Source of the DNA: Prevotella sp.
GTDB lineage: Bacteria > Bacteroidota > Bacteroidia > Bacteroidales > Bacteroidaceae
Length of the DNA stretch: 55,151 bases
Assembly: GCA_017619275.1 (NCBI GenBank)
Contig: JAFZSR010000066.1
Coordinates: forward strand, 1 to 55,151
Direction: 5' to 3'
Positions 24,857-34,128 of this stretch are shown one piece after another (the first letter of the stretch is position 1; every line of letters begins with the position of its first letter). The notes under the pieces are model-generated. The model was not told the DNA's origin. It made no database searches and saw nothing but the letters and a program-made list of their open reading frames with translations. A program made the position numbers and the translations under genes.

Positions 24857-24864
24857 TATCTTTG
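24857..24864 (+). promoter_or_regulatory. susC operon promoter (-7 TATCTTTG)
   Basis: TTG at 24833-24835, 21 nt, then TATCTTTG form a good Bacteroidota promoter. The predicted leader before susC is about 60 nt. Confidence 0.7.
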
Positions 24865-24928
24865 CAACGTATTTGCCTAATAAGCCAAAAAACTTTTGAA
24901 TCACTAATATTAACTAACTAAAAATGTA

Positions 24929-27900
24929 ATGATGAAGCAGGTAAACATGCAATTACCGCTGAGGATGATGACCCTCTTGTTGGGGCTCTTCCTTTCGGTA
25001 GGGGCCTTTGCGCAGCAAATCACTGTGAAAGGCCATGTGAAAGATGCCACTGGTGAACCCATCATCGGAGCTACCATCCGTGTGGTCGGCACGCAGACAG
25101 GCGTGGTGAGCGACTTCGACGGAAACTTCCAGGTGCAGGCCAACCAGGGCCAGACGCTTAGCGTGACCTACATGGGCTATCAGCCAGCCACCGTCAACGT
25201 TGCACCAAGTGTGGTGGTGACGCTCGAGGACGACTCGCAGATGCTGAAAGACGTGGTGGTCATCGGCTATGGTGTGGCAAAGAAAAACGACCTCACTGGT
25301 AGTGTGACGGCCATCAAGCCCGATGAGAAGAACCACGGTCTCATCACCAGTGCCCAGGACATGCTTTCGGGTAAGGTTGCTGGTGTAAATGTAACAAGCG
25401 ATGGCGGTACCCCTGGTGGAAGCTCCACCATCCGCATCCGTGGCGGCTCGTCGCTGAAAGCCTCTAACGATCCTCTGATTGTGATCGACGGACTGGCTAT
25501 GGACCGTCAGGGTGTGAAGGGTGCTCCCAACGCATTGTCGATGGTGAACCCCAACGACATCGAGTCGTTCACAGTGTTGAAGGATGCCTCGGCCACGGCC
25601 ATCTATGGTAGCCGCGGTTCTAACGGTGTCATCATCATCACAACGAAGAAGGGACGCATGGGCCAGGCTCCGAAGGTGAGCTACAATGGCAACGTGAGCT
25701 ACTCCGTGAAGCGCAACAAGCTCGATGTGCTCGATGGTGACGAATATCGTGCTTTCATCGCGAGCTACTATGGTGAGAACTCTGCCGCTGTAGGCTTGCT
25801 GGGCAAGGAGAATACCGACTGGCAGGAGGAAATCTTCCGTGGCGCCGTCAGCAGCGACCACGCCATCACCGTCCAGGGCGGACTCAAGAACATGCCCTAT
25901 CGCTTCTCGGTAGGCTACACCGACCAGAACGGTATTCTGAAGACCTCGAACTACCAGCGTACCACGGCCAGCGTCACCATTAATCCCTCGCTGCTCGACG
26001 ACCACCTGAAGTTCAACGTCAACGGTAAGTTCATGTACTCGCACAACCGCTATGCCAACACAGGTGCCATCAGCGAGGCCGTGCGCTTCGACCCCACACA
26101 GGTGGTCAGCACCAACAGGCCTAAGTTTGAGGACTTCCGTGGCTACTGGCAGTGGGCTGGCGATGGTTCTGGCTATAACGACTATACCATTACCAATGCC
26201 ATCATCGCTACAGGTCCCGGCAAGAACCCCGTGGCCATGCTCAACGAGCGCAACGACCGCGCCAACTCGTTCGACTACATGGGCAACGTGGAGGTGGACT
26301 ATCAGATTCACGGATTCGAAGACCTGCGCTTGCATGCCAACGCCAGCGGCGACTGGGCCAACGGTAAGCAGGACACCGACTATGCTCCTTGGGGCTCGTC
26401 GAATTTCTACTATGGCAACAGCGGCTTCTCGAAGGAGAACAAGTATAACCTCACCTTTACCGCCTACGCACAGTATTACAAGGATTTCCTGGAGACGCAG
26501 CACTTCGACATCATGGGCGGCTATGAGTGGAGTCACAACAAGTACTGGGGCAACTCGGCCTATCAGAGCCTCTATCCCCAGACCTATGGTACTTCGCTCG
26601 TCAATGGCAAGGTGGTCGACGATCCCACACTGGCTGCCCTGCGTGGCACCGCCTTCAAGGAGAGCAACAGCGAGTGGAAGCAGGAGAGCTACCTCGTGAG
26701 TTTCTTCGGCCGTATGAACTACATTGCCTTCGACCGCTACATGGTCACCGCTACCGTGCGTCGCGACGGTTCCAGCCGCTTCTTCGACCACTGGGCAACA
26801 TTCCCATCGGTGGCTTTGGGTTGGAAGATCAGTGAAGAACCCATCCTGAAGAACGTCAACGGACTCGACGAGTTGAAGCTCCGCCTGGGTTGGGGTAAGA
26901 CTGGCCAGCAGGACGGTATCGGCAACTACAACTATTTTGCTTCTTATAACGTCAACACCACCAGCGTGGACGGACGCTATCCCATCAACGGCATCAACCC
27001 CACCGGTTTGCTCTATCGTCCCGATGCTTACAATAAGAACCTGAAGTGGGAAACCACCACCACGTGGAATGCTGGTTTGGACTTCGCTTTCTTCCGCAAC
27101 CGCGTGTCGGGTAGCGTTGACTACTATTATCGCAAGACCACCGACCTGATCAACGACGCTACCGTTTCGGCCGGTTCCAACTTCCGCAACCAGGTGCGCT
27201 CGAACATCGGTTCGCTCGAGAACAAGGGTATCGAGGCATCGCTGACCGTGCGTCCCATCCAGACAGAGGACGTGCAGTGGGAACTGACCGCCAACTTCAC
27301 TCATAACAAGAACAAGATTACCGAGCTCACCGGCGAGGGCGACATCATCATGACTGGCGGCATCTCGGCAGGTACTGGTAACCAGGTGCAGGCACACGCC
27401 GTGGGCCATCCCGCCTTCTCCTACTATGTGTTCCAGCAGGTCTACGACCAGAACGGCAAGCCCCTGGAGGGTGTCTATGTGGATCGCAATGCCGATGGCG
27501 TCATCAACGATGCCGACCGCTATTTCTACAAGAATCCCGCCGCTCCCTACACCGCCGGCCTGAGCACTCGCCTGCAGGTGAAGAATTGGGACCTGGGCTT
27601 CGGCTTGCGCGCCAGCTTCGACAACTATAACTACTGGGACCGTGGTGCCGGCTTCTCCAATGTCGCCATGCGCTACGACGCCTCGTTCAACTATCTGCAG
27701 AACGTCATCCCGCAGGCAATTTCCAACGGATGGACTACCTACGACTATGTGAAGACCGACTACTTCGTGCGCAACGCTTCGTTCCTGAAGTGCGACAACA
27801 TCACGCTGGGCTACTCCTTCGAAGACCTCTTCAAGGCTGGCAACTACAACGGCCTGACGGGCCGTATCTATCTGGCTGCCACCAACGTGTTCACCATCAC

Positions 27901-28000
27901 GAAGTACGACGGACTGGATCCTGAAGTGTTCGGCGGCATCGACAACGAAATCTATCCCCGCCCGTTCACCATCCAGTGCGGCCTGAACCTGAATTTCTGA
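24929..28000 (+). CDS. susC: SusC-like TonB-dependent outer-membrane transporter
   Basis: This 1023-residue protein has a signal peptide ending in VGAFAQ, then a carboxypeptidase-like N-terminal extension domain (ITVKGHVKDATGEPIIGATI... at ~29-100). Next come a TonB box-like region (VVVIGYG), a plug domain (AQDMLSGKVAGVNV, IRIRGGSSLKASNDPLIVIDG) and a 22-strand barrel ending in an aromatic residue (LNLNF). SusC proteins import glycans across the outer membrane with TonB energy, capped by their SusD partner. Context (GH13 enzymes, SusE/F-like proteins, maltose-type MFS) points to starch or maltodextrins. The promoter and LacI operator lie upstream. Confidence 0.97.
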   Translation: MMKQVNMQLPLRMMTLLLGLFLSVGAFAQQITVKGHVKDATGEPIIGATIRVVGTQTGVVSDFDGNFQVQANQGQTLSVTYMGYQPATVNVAPSVVVTLEDDSQMLKDVVVIGYGVAKKNDLTGSVTAIKPDEKNHGLITSAQDMLSGKVAGVNVTSDGGTPGGSSTIRIRGGSSLKASNDPLIVIDGLAMDRQGVKGAPNALSMVNPNDIESFTVLKDASATAIYGSRGSNGVIIITTKKGRMGQAPKVSYNGNVSYSVKRNKLDVLDGDEYRAFIASYYGENSAAVGLLGKENTDWQEEIFRGAVSSDHAITVQGGLKNMPYRFSVGYTDQNGILKTSNYQRTTASVTINPSLLDDHLKFNVNGKFMYSHNRYANTGAISEAVRFDPTQVVSTNRPKFEDFRGYWQWAGDGSGYNDYTITNAIIATGPGKNPVAMLNERNDRANSFDYMGNVEVDYQIHGFEDLRLHANASGDWANGKQDTDYAPWGSSNFYYGNSGFSKENKYNLTFTAYAQYYKDFLETQHFDIMGGYEWSHNKYWGNSAYQSLYPQTYGTSLVNGKVVDDPTLAALRGTAFKESNSEWKQESYLVSFFGRMNYIAFDRYMVTATVRRDGSSRFFDHWATFPSVALGWKISEEPILKNVNGLDELKLRLGWGKTGQQDGIGNYNYFASYNVNTTSVDGRYPINGINPTGLLYRPDAYNKNLKWETTTTWNAGLDFAFFRNRVSGSVDYYYRKTTDLINDATVSAGSNFRNQVRSNIGSLENKGIEASLTVRPIQTEDVQWELTANFTHNKNKITELTGEGDIIMTGGISAGTGNQVQAHAVGHPAFSYYVFQQVYDQNGKPLEGVYVDRNADGVINDADRYFYKNPAAPYTAGLSTRLQVKNWDLGFGLRASFDNYNYWDRGAGFSNVAMRYDASFNYLQNVIPQAISNGWTTYDYVKTDYFVRNASFLKCDNITLGYSFEDLFKAGNYNGLTGRIYLAATNVFTITKYDGLDPEVFGGIDNEIYPRPFTIQCGLNLNF

Positions 28001-28045
28001 TGCGCAGAGAAATAGTTAACAGTAATTTTGTAAATCGTAAATAAA

Positions 28046-29656
28046 ATGATGAACTTAAGATATTTCAAGAATATGGTGCCTGCCGCAGCAATCCTGCTCG
28101 GCGCTGGGCTGAGTTCGTGCACTGGCGACCTTGACGTCACCCCCATCGACCCCAGCTCGACAATGACACCCAGCGAGCCGGAGCTTTTCACCAAGTGCTA
28201 CGCTACGATGGCACTGGCCGGCAACTACGGCGGTGATGGCGACTGCGACATCGACCGTCTGGATGGTGGTACCACCGGCTTTGTGCGTCAGATTTGGAAC
28301 GCCAACGAGCTGACCACCGACGAGGCTATCTGCGCCTGGGGCGACCCTGGCATCCCTGAGTTCAACTACAACACCTGGGGCTCCAGCCATCCCATGCTCG
28401 AAGGTTTCTACAACCGCCTCTACGCCAGCATCGCCTACTGCAACCACTATCTTGATGTGTGTGCTGGTCAGGATGCCACCCGCGAGGCTGAAGTACGCTT
28501 CCTGCGTGCACTCTACTATTATTATCTGATGGACTGCTTCGGCAATGTGCCCTTCGCCACCGAGCTGATGTCCACCTCGCCCAGCCAAATCCAGCGTGCC
28601 GATCTGTTCGCTTGGATTGAGAAAGAGCTGAAGGAGTGTGTAGGCAGCATGCAGGCTCCTGTGGCCCGCACCAGTAGCGACGAAGGCTATGGTCGCGCCG
28701 ACCAGGATGCAGCCAACCAGTTGCTCGCTCGCCTCTACCTCAACGCCGAGGTTTATACTGGCACCCCTCGTTGGCAGGAAGCCAAGGAGTATGCCGAGAA
28801 GGTGATCAACGGTCCCCACAAGCTGTGGACTTCTGGCAAGGGCGGTTGGAGTGCTTACCAGATGCTCTTCATGGGCGACAACGGCGAGAATGGCTCTTCT
28901 GTTGAGGCTGTCCTGCCTTTGCTGGGCGACGGCATCACCACCACCAGCTATGGTACGTCGATGTTCCTCATGTCGTCGGCTTGGAAGGATGACATGGACC
29001 TCGATGGCAACTTTGGCATGGTGGGTAAGTTCTGGGCCGGCAACCGCGCACGCCATCAGCTTGTCCTGAAGTTTTTCCCCAATGACGACGCTCCCGCCGT
29101 GGGCATCAACGACATGGCCTCCGCCGCTGGCGATGACCGCGCCCTCTTCCATGGCATCGACCGCACCGTCAGCGCATCCACACCCAGTGAGTTTGCCACA
29201 GGCTTCTCCGTGGGTAAGTTCCGCAACACCTACTCCACAGGCGCTTCTCCTCGCAGCACCAACTTCCCCGATGCCGACTTCTTCCTGATGCGCTCGGCCG
29301 AGGCCTACCTCATCGCTGCCGAGGCTGATGCTCGCATGAACAACGGCTCTACCAGCTCAGCAGGTGCTGGATACATCAACGCCCTGCGCCAGCGCGCTCG
29401 CACCACCACCGTGGGCAGCTACAGTCTGCAGCAGATTCTCGATGAGCGCAGCCGTGAGCTCTACTTCGAGGGCTTCCGCCGCACCGACCTCATCCGTTAT
29501 GGATTCTATGGTGGTCAGAACAGTGGCAACTACCTGTGGGAGTGGAAAGGCGGCTCTGAAAACGGTGCCAGCCTGCCCGCCTATCGCAACCTCTTCGCTA
29601 TCCCCTCTTCTGACATGACTGCCAACCCCAATCTGATACAGAACGAAGGCTATTAA
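28046..29656 (+). CDS. susD: SusD-like starch-binding lipoprotein
   Basis: This 536-residue protein has a lipoprotein signal ending GLSSC. It has the SusD/RagB fold: tetratricopeptide-like helices (EAEVRFLRALYYYYLMDCFGNVPF, AANQLLARLYLNAEVYTG) and a C-terminal region with LIAAEADARMN and LDERSRELYFEGFRRTDLIRYG. It caps the SusC barrel on the cell surface and binds the glycan. The N-terminal region is rich in Trp and Asn typical of starch-binding members. It lies 45 nt after susC in the same operon. Confidence 0.96.
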   Translation: MMNLRYFKNMVPAAAILLGAGLSSCTGDLDVTPIDPSSTMTPSEPELFTKCYATMALAGNYGGDGDCDIDRLDGGTTGFVRQIWNANELTTDEAICAWGDPGIPEFNYNTWGSSHPMLEGFYNRLYASIAYCNHYLDVCAGQDATREAEVRFLRALYYYYLMDCFGNVPFATELMSTSPSQIQRADLFAWIEKELKECVGSMQAPVARTSSDEGYGRADQDAANQLLARLYLNAEVYTGTPRWQEAKEYAEKVINGPHKLWTSGKGGWSAYQMLFMGDNGENGSSVEAVLPLLGDGITTTSYGTSMFLMSSAWKDDMDLDGNFGMVGKFWAGNRARHQLVLKFFPNDDAPAVGINDMASAAGDDRALFHGIDRTVSASTPSEFATGFSVGKFRNTYSTGASPRSTNFPDADFFLMRSAEAYLIAAEADARMNNGSTSSAGAGYINALRQRARTTTVGSYSLQQILDERSRELYFEGFRRTDLIRYGFYGGQNSGNYLWEWKGGSENGASLPAYRNLFAIPSSDMTANPNLIQNEGY

Positions 29657-29669
29657 CTCTCGGAGTTAA
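29653..29669 (+). terminator. Small hairpin after susD
   Basis: The stem TTAACTC-TCG-GAGTTAA overlaps the susD stop codon. It is too weak for full termination but could protect the susCD mRNA end or reduce readthrough into the susE-like gene, as often seen in SusCD operons. Confidence 0.4.
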
Positions 29670-29725
29670 GCATTAAGAATTAAGAGTTATCGCTACGCGA
29701 GTAAGAATAAAGAATTAAAAAGATT

Positions 29726-30931
29726 ATGAAAGCATTATTCAAATCAACGATGATATTGGCGCTGGGGTTCGTTGCCTTCACGGCCTGTGAGGACGACAAC
29801 GATTCGAACCCCACCATCGCCCAGCCCACGAAGTTCGTGCTCAACGAACCGGCCATCACGGGCAACATCGACTTGGAGAAGACGGCTACCATCGCCCTCA
29901 CCTGGTCGCAGCCCACGCCCTACACCAACTTCAACACCCCCGTGGTGCCTACCTACTGGGTGGAGATGTCGCCAACGGGCAACTTCACTAAAGCCTTTGA
30001 TCCCAATGCCGAAGACAACAGCGGTGCTGACTATTTCGCCTTTGACGAGACCTACAGCAACGGCATGAACGTGGAGTTGAACAGCCAGACCCTGAACCGC
30101 AACCTGCTGCAGCTGCTCGGCTGGACTGAAGCCACAACACCTGCCATTCAGCAGGTTTGGGTGCGCGTGAAATCAGCATTGCGCGATGCCTCGTTCAATG
30201 AGTACAGCGTCATCTACTCAAACGCTATTACGTTGTCCACCGTGCCTTACTATGTAGAGCTGAAGCCCGCCGATCCTGAAATCTGGTGGCTCATCGGTGC
30301 CGACATTGCCGACGGCTCTTGGGGCGGCGACATGGGCAAGTGCGTCATTCCGATGCAGACCCTCAACGGTGCTGAATACGACAAGAAGACTGGCCAGGGC
30401 GAAATCCAGTGGATTGGCTATCTGGGTGGCAATGGCTTCAAACTCCGTGGCTCGCTCGACGACGGTTGGGCAACCCAGTGGGGTCAGGGCGATGCTTTCG
30501 GCAGCTACAAGAAGAACGATGGCGGTTCGGGCAACATCACTGTACCCGAAGCAGGTCTCTACACCATCACGCTGAACACTGCCAAGGACGATCTGGTCAT
30601 TGAGAAATACGATGGCTCGGCACCCGTCTTCGCTGGCATGGCCATCTCTGGCTCGTTCAACGGCTGGAGCGACACGCCGATGAACGCTTGCTCCACCGGT
30701 TGGGAGAACCACGACTGGTACATCTCCTACACCTTTGCCGCTGGCGATGAGGTGAAAGTGAAGCAGGCCGACAGCTGGGACTTCAACAAGGGCGGCACGT
30801 TCGTCAACTACAGCCAGGGTATGTATGTCTACGGTGAAAGCAACGGTGCCAACCTCGTGATTGCCGAGGCAGGAACCTACTTCATCTTCTTCAACGACAT
30901 CACGGGCTACATCCGTTTCATCAAACAATAA
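29726..30931 (+). CDS. SusE-like outer-membrane starch-binding lipoprotein
   Basis: This 401-residue protein has a lipoprotein signal (MKALFKSTMILALGFVAFTAC). Residues ~30-190 form the SusE N-terminal Ig-like domain (PTKFVLNEPAITGNIDLEKT, then IALTWSQPTPYT). Two starch-binding-type beta modules follow (WWLIGADIADGSWGGD... and MAISGSFNGWSDTPMNAC...). It binds starch at the cell surface alongside SusCD. It lies 69 nt after susD, across an AT-rich stretch with small direct repeats, and 19 nt before the SusF-like gene. Confidence 0.88.
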   Translation: MKALFKSTMILALGFVAFTACEDDNDSNPTIAQPTKFVLNEPAITGNIDLEKTATIALTWSQPTPYTNFNTPVVPTYWVEMSPTGNFTKAFDPNAEDNSGADYFAFDETYSNGMNVELNSQTLNRNLLQLLGWTEATTPAIQQVWVRVKSALRDASFNEYSVIYSNAITLSTVPYYVELKPADPEIWWLIGADIADGSWGGDMGKCVIPMQTLNGAEYDKKTGQGEIQWIGYLGGNGFKLRGSLDDGWATQWGQGDAFGSYKKNDGGSGNITVPEAGLYTITLNTAKDDLVIEKYDGSAPVFAGMAISGSFNGWSDTPMNACSTGWENHDWYISYTFAAGDEVKVKQADSWDFNKGGTFVNYSQGMYVYGESNGANLVIAEAGTYFIFFNDITGYIRFIKQ

Positions 30932-30950
30932 CCTATAATGTGAGACTACT

Positions 30951-32873
30951 ATGACAAAGAAAATATTATCCATGATAGCACTTGTAGCGTCGGTGGCAGC
31001 TTGCACCGACGACTACAAGGACTGGGCCGAGCCGCAGACCGTTCCCCAGCCCACGCAGGTGAGCTTTGCCGACGGCAGCATCTCGACGGTGGGCACCATC
31101 GACTTCAACAGCTACAGCGAAGAGTTTGTGAAGGTGTGCTCCATCACTGCTCCCACATCCACCGCCGAGGGCTTTACACCTTCCTATTCCATCACTCTGG
31201 GCAACCAGACCTTCGACCTTAATGCCGACGGCATCATGTCGGCCGCCGACCTGCACAGCTATGTCGCCGCCGAGTTTGGCCGCCGCCCTGTGGTGCGCGA
31301 TGTTAACGCCACCGTCAGCATGTGGCTTGGCAATGGTACCACTACGGTGAAGACTGCCACCTCGGCACCCTTCGTCATTAAGGCCATCCCGCAGGCTCCC
31401 GTCATCGAAGCAGCCTATTATCTGACAGGCTCTATCAATGGTTGGGATAACACCGACACCACCTACAAGCTCACCAACGATGGCAGCGACCCGTATGAAA
31501 ACCCCGTTTTCAAGGTGCGCATCCCCGCTACTGAGGACGGTAGCAACATCGAGTTCAAGATGACTCCCGAGAGTGGTCTTGGCGGCGACTGGAGCGGCTG
31601 TCTCGCAGCTGGTGCCGAGGATGGCAAGTTCAACTACAACAACGATGGTGGCAACCTCGTTGTCGTTGCCGACCCCGATGCTCTCTTCTACGACCTCACC
31701 TTCAACATGCTCGACCAGACGTGGACGGCTACGCCCGTTGGCTTCAACGAGTTCATCTATGAGATTGGTAACGAGAGCGGCTGGAGCGAGCCTCATCCTC
31801 TCCATGGCAATGGCCTCGGCCAGTATAGTGCTATCATCTACCTCAACGGCGAGTTCAAGTTCAAGCCCAATGCCGACAACTGGGACGGCGACTGGGAGAA
31901 GGCAAGCGGCGATGCCACTGGTGGCACACTCACTGCCGACGGCGGTCCAAACATCGACGGCGTTGCTCCTGGCTTCTACTATGTGCAAGTGGATTTGAAG
32001 GAGATGACCTATAAGATCACGCCCGTCACCACCATCAGCATCATCGGCTCCGTGCGTGGTGCTTGGGACACCGACGTGGATATGACCTACAACGAGAACT
32101 TCAAGTGCTGGGAGGTTCGCGAGACCCTCAACGCCGGTGAGTTCAAGTTCCGCCTCAACCACGACTGGGCCATCAACTGGGGTGGCACCCTCGACGACCT
32201 CGTACAGGACGGTGCCAACCTGCAGCTGGCTGCCGACGGACCCTACATCATCCGTCTCTTCATCAACGGCGATGGTCCCGCCCATTGCACTGTGAAGGAA
32301 GACAGCGGCTATCCCGACTTCTTCTATGAGATTGGCAACGAAGGCGGCTGGAGCACCAGCCACAAGCTGGGCGGCAATGGCAACGGACAGTACCAGGGCT
32401 ACTACTGGCTCGACGGCGAGTTCAAGTTCAAGCCCAATGCCGACAACTGGGATAATGACTTGGAGTATGTCAGCGGCGACGCCTTGGGTGGCACGCTCAC
32501 CGACGGCGGTGGTCCCAACTGCCCCGATCCGGGTGCTGGCTTCTATCAGATCAACCTCGACGCAGCCGGCATGACCTACAGCTTGCTGAAGATTGAGAGC
32601 ATCAGCATGATTGGCGGCTTCAACGGATGGAGCGAAGACCTGGAGATGACCTACAATACTGCAGAGGGCTGCTGGGAGGTGCTTTCCGAAGCCGTTTCGG
32701 GTGAGTATAAGTTCCGCGCCAACCACGACTGGGCCATCAACTGGGGTGGCACCGAGACCGACCTGACGCAGGATGGAGCCAACCTGAACATCGAGGCTGG
32801 AGCCTACAAGTTCCAACTCTACATCAGCTACGCAGGCAACAACAAAGTTGTGATTAGTAAACTGATAAAATAA
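30951..32873 (+). CDS. SusF-like multi-module starch-binding lipoprotein with duplicated unit
   Basis: This 640-residue protein has a lipoprotein signal (MTKKILSMIALVASVAAC). After an N-terminal Ig-like domain and a first binding module (YYLTGSINGWDNTDTTYKL) there are two near-copies of a 189-residue unit starting at about residues 268 (FIYEIGNESGW) and 457 (FFYEIGNEGGW). Each unit contains two beta modules, the second marked SIIGSVRGAWD or SMIGGFNGWSE. Identical stretches such as GEFKFKPNADNWD and NHDWAINWGGT occur in both, showing recent duplication. It is a surface starch-binding protein with probably five binding modules. It is 7 nt upstream of the OmpA-type gene. Confidence 0.88.
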   Translation: MTKKILSMIALVASVAACTDDYKDWAEPQTVPQPTQVSFADGSISTVGTIDFNSYSEEFVKVCSITAPTSTAEGFTPSYSITLGNQTFDLNADGIMSAADLHSYVAAEFGRRPVVRDVNATVSMWLGNGTTTVKTATSAPFVIKAIPQAPVIEAAYYLTGSINGWDNTDTTYKLTNDGSDPYENPVFKVRIPATEDGSNIEFKMTPESGLGGDWSGCLAAGAEDGKFNYNNDGGNLVVVADPDALFYDLTFNMLDQTWTATPVGFNEFIYEIGNESGWSEPHPLHGNGLGQYSAIIYLNGEFKFKPNADNWDGDWEKASGDATGGTLTADGGPNIDGVAPGFYYVQVDLKEMTYKITPVTTISIIGSVRGAWDTDVDMTYNENFKCWEVRETLNAGEFKFRLNHDWAINWGGTLDDLVQDGANLQLAADGPYIIRLFINGDGPAHCTVKEDSGYPDFFYEIGNEGGWSTSHKLGGNGNGQYQGYYWLDGEFKFKPNADNWDNDLEYVSGDALGGTLTDGGGPNCPDPGAGFYQINLDAAGMTYSLLKIESISMIGGFNGWSEDLEMTYNTAEGCWEVLSEAVSGEYKFRANHDWAINWGGTETDLTQDGANLNIEAGAYKFQLYISYAGNNKVVISKLIK

Positions 32874-32880
32874 TACGACT

Positions 32881-33993
32881 ATGAAAAGATTCAAGAATAT
32901 CCTCGCAGCAGTGGCACTCCTCATGGGAGTGGCCACCACTGCTGGGGCACAGACTGTAGAGGACAACTATCCCTACAATTTCATTGGCTTGCAGGGCGGT
33001 GCACAGGCCACGTTCACCAACCAGAAGTTCACCGACCTCATCACGCCGCAGGTGGCCATCTCTGCTGGTCGTTACTTCAACTCGAAGGTGGGAGCACGCG
33101 CCCATTTCCAGGGCTGGCAGATTAAGAGTGCCATCACCGACACCTACAAGTTCAACGCTATCACTGGCGACCTCGACCTGTTGCTCAACATGACCAACAT
33201 CATCGACCCCAACCGCGTCAGCGACAAGTTCGACTGGGTGTTGCTGGCTGGCTTTGGTGTGAACTACGGATGGGATTTCGACGAGTTCAACGCCCAGAAC
33301 AACGCACTGGCCATGAACCCCAACCCCTATGTCTGCGGCAGCAAGCACAGCACCTTCAACAGCCGCCTGGGCATGCAGTTCAACTTCAACCTTAGCGAGA
33401 AGCTCGCCCTTGGACTGGAAGTGGACGGCAACATGAAGAACGACGAGTTCAACCTGAAGCGCAACTACAATCCCGACTTCCAGGTGCAGGCACTCCTTGG
33501 TCTCACCTTTAAGTTCGGTCAGCAGAAGAAGCTGATTAGGCGCCCGCCAGTGACTCCCGTGGTGGAGCAGAAGCCCGAGCCCAAGCCCGAGGTGAAGCCC
33601 GAACCCAAGCCTGAACCCAAGCCCGTTGTGAAGCCCGAGCCCAAGCCCGAGACGGCCAAGCCCGCAGTGCTGCCCGACGAGCCGCTGAAGGAGACCTTCT
33701 TCTACAACATCCGTCTGAGCGACCCCGATCCCGATGCTGTTCTGAACAAGATTGCACAGTGGTGCAAGAAGTATCCGCAGAAGAAGATTAGCATCCGTGG
33801 CTATGCCGACCGTGGCACTGGCAATCCGCAGGTGAATGTAGGCTACGCCAAGGCTCGCGCCGAGAAGGTGGCCAAGGCCCTGCAGGACAAGGGTGTGGCA
33901 CGCAACCGCATGACTGTTGAGAGCTTCGGCGACACCGTGCAGCCCTTTGCCGACAACGACAAGAACCGCTGCGTCATCGTCGTGGGTGAGTAA
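32881..33993 (+). CDS. OmpA-type outer-membrane protein inside the starch operon
   Basis: This 370-residue protein has a signal peptide (MKRFKNILAAVALLMGVATTAGA), an N-terminal eight-strand-type barrel (residues ~28-215), a Pro/Lys/Glu linker (PKPEVKPEPKPEPKPVVKPE) and a C-terminal OmpA peptidoglycan-binding domain (RGYADRGTGNPQVNVGYAKARAEKVAKALQ). It would tie the outer membrane to the cell wall. Its position 7 nt after the SusF-like gene and before two amylases implies co-expression with the starch system. Such a gene is not part of the classical sus operon, and its role there is unknown. Confidence 0.9.
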   Translation: MKRFKNILAAVALLMGVATTAGAQTVEDNYPYNFIGLQGGAQATFTNQKFTDLITPQVAISAGRYFNSKVGARAHFQGWQIKSAITDTYKFNAITGDLDLLLNMTNIIDPNRVSDKFDWVLLAGFGVNYGWDFDEFNAQNNALAMNPNPYVCGSKHSTFNSRLGMQFNFNLSEKLALGLEVDGNMKNDEFNLKRNYNPDFQVQALLGLTFKFGQQKKLIRRPPVTPVVEQKPEPKPEVKPEPKPEPKPVVKPEPKPETAKPAVLPDEPLKETFFYNIRLSDPDPDAVLNKIAQWCKKYPQKKISIRGYADRGTGNPQVNVGYAKARAEKVAKALQDKGVARNRMTVESFGDTVQPFADNDKNRCVIVVGE

Positions 33994-34013
33994 GCCCCGC
34001 ACTTCTTGAAGAT

Positions 34014-34106
34014 AAAAGGGAGTTAGAAGGAGTTTGAGGGAGTTGAAGGACAATCGTTCTGCACTCGACACACCTCCCTCTAACTCCCTTTAACTCCCCT
34101 TTAAAG
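34014..34106 (+). repeat. GGGAGTTA inverted repeat between ompA-like and amylase genes
   Basis: Imperfect 29-nt arms made of GGGAGTT(A/T)GA units lie at 34014-34042 and 34074-34106. They could form a large stem separating the binding-protein genes from the amylase genes; termination or processing is possible. Confidence 0.6.
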
Positions 34107-34128
34107 TAAGATACAAAACAACAGGCTT

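Noticed and set aside
24953-27409. A very long open frame (818 codons) antisense to susC
   Set aside because: It is a mirror of a GC-rich, codon-biased gene. SusC is unmistakable on the plus strand, and the antisense product has no domain, start context or promoter.
30966-32966. A 666-codon open frame antisense to the SusF-like gene
   Set aside because: It is a shadow of the duplicated SusF-like gene. Its apparent internal repeats simply mirror the sense repeats, and it has no signal peptide or known motif.
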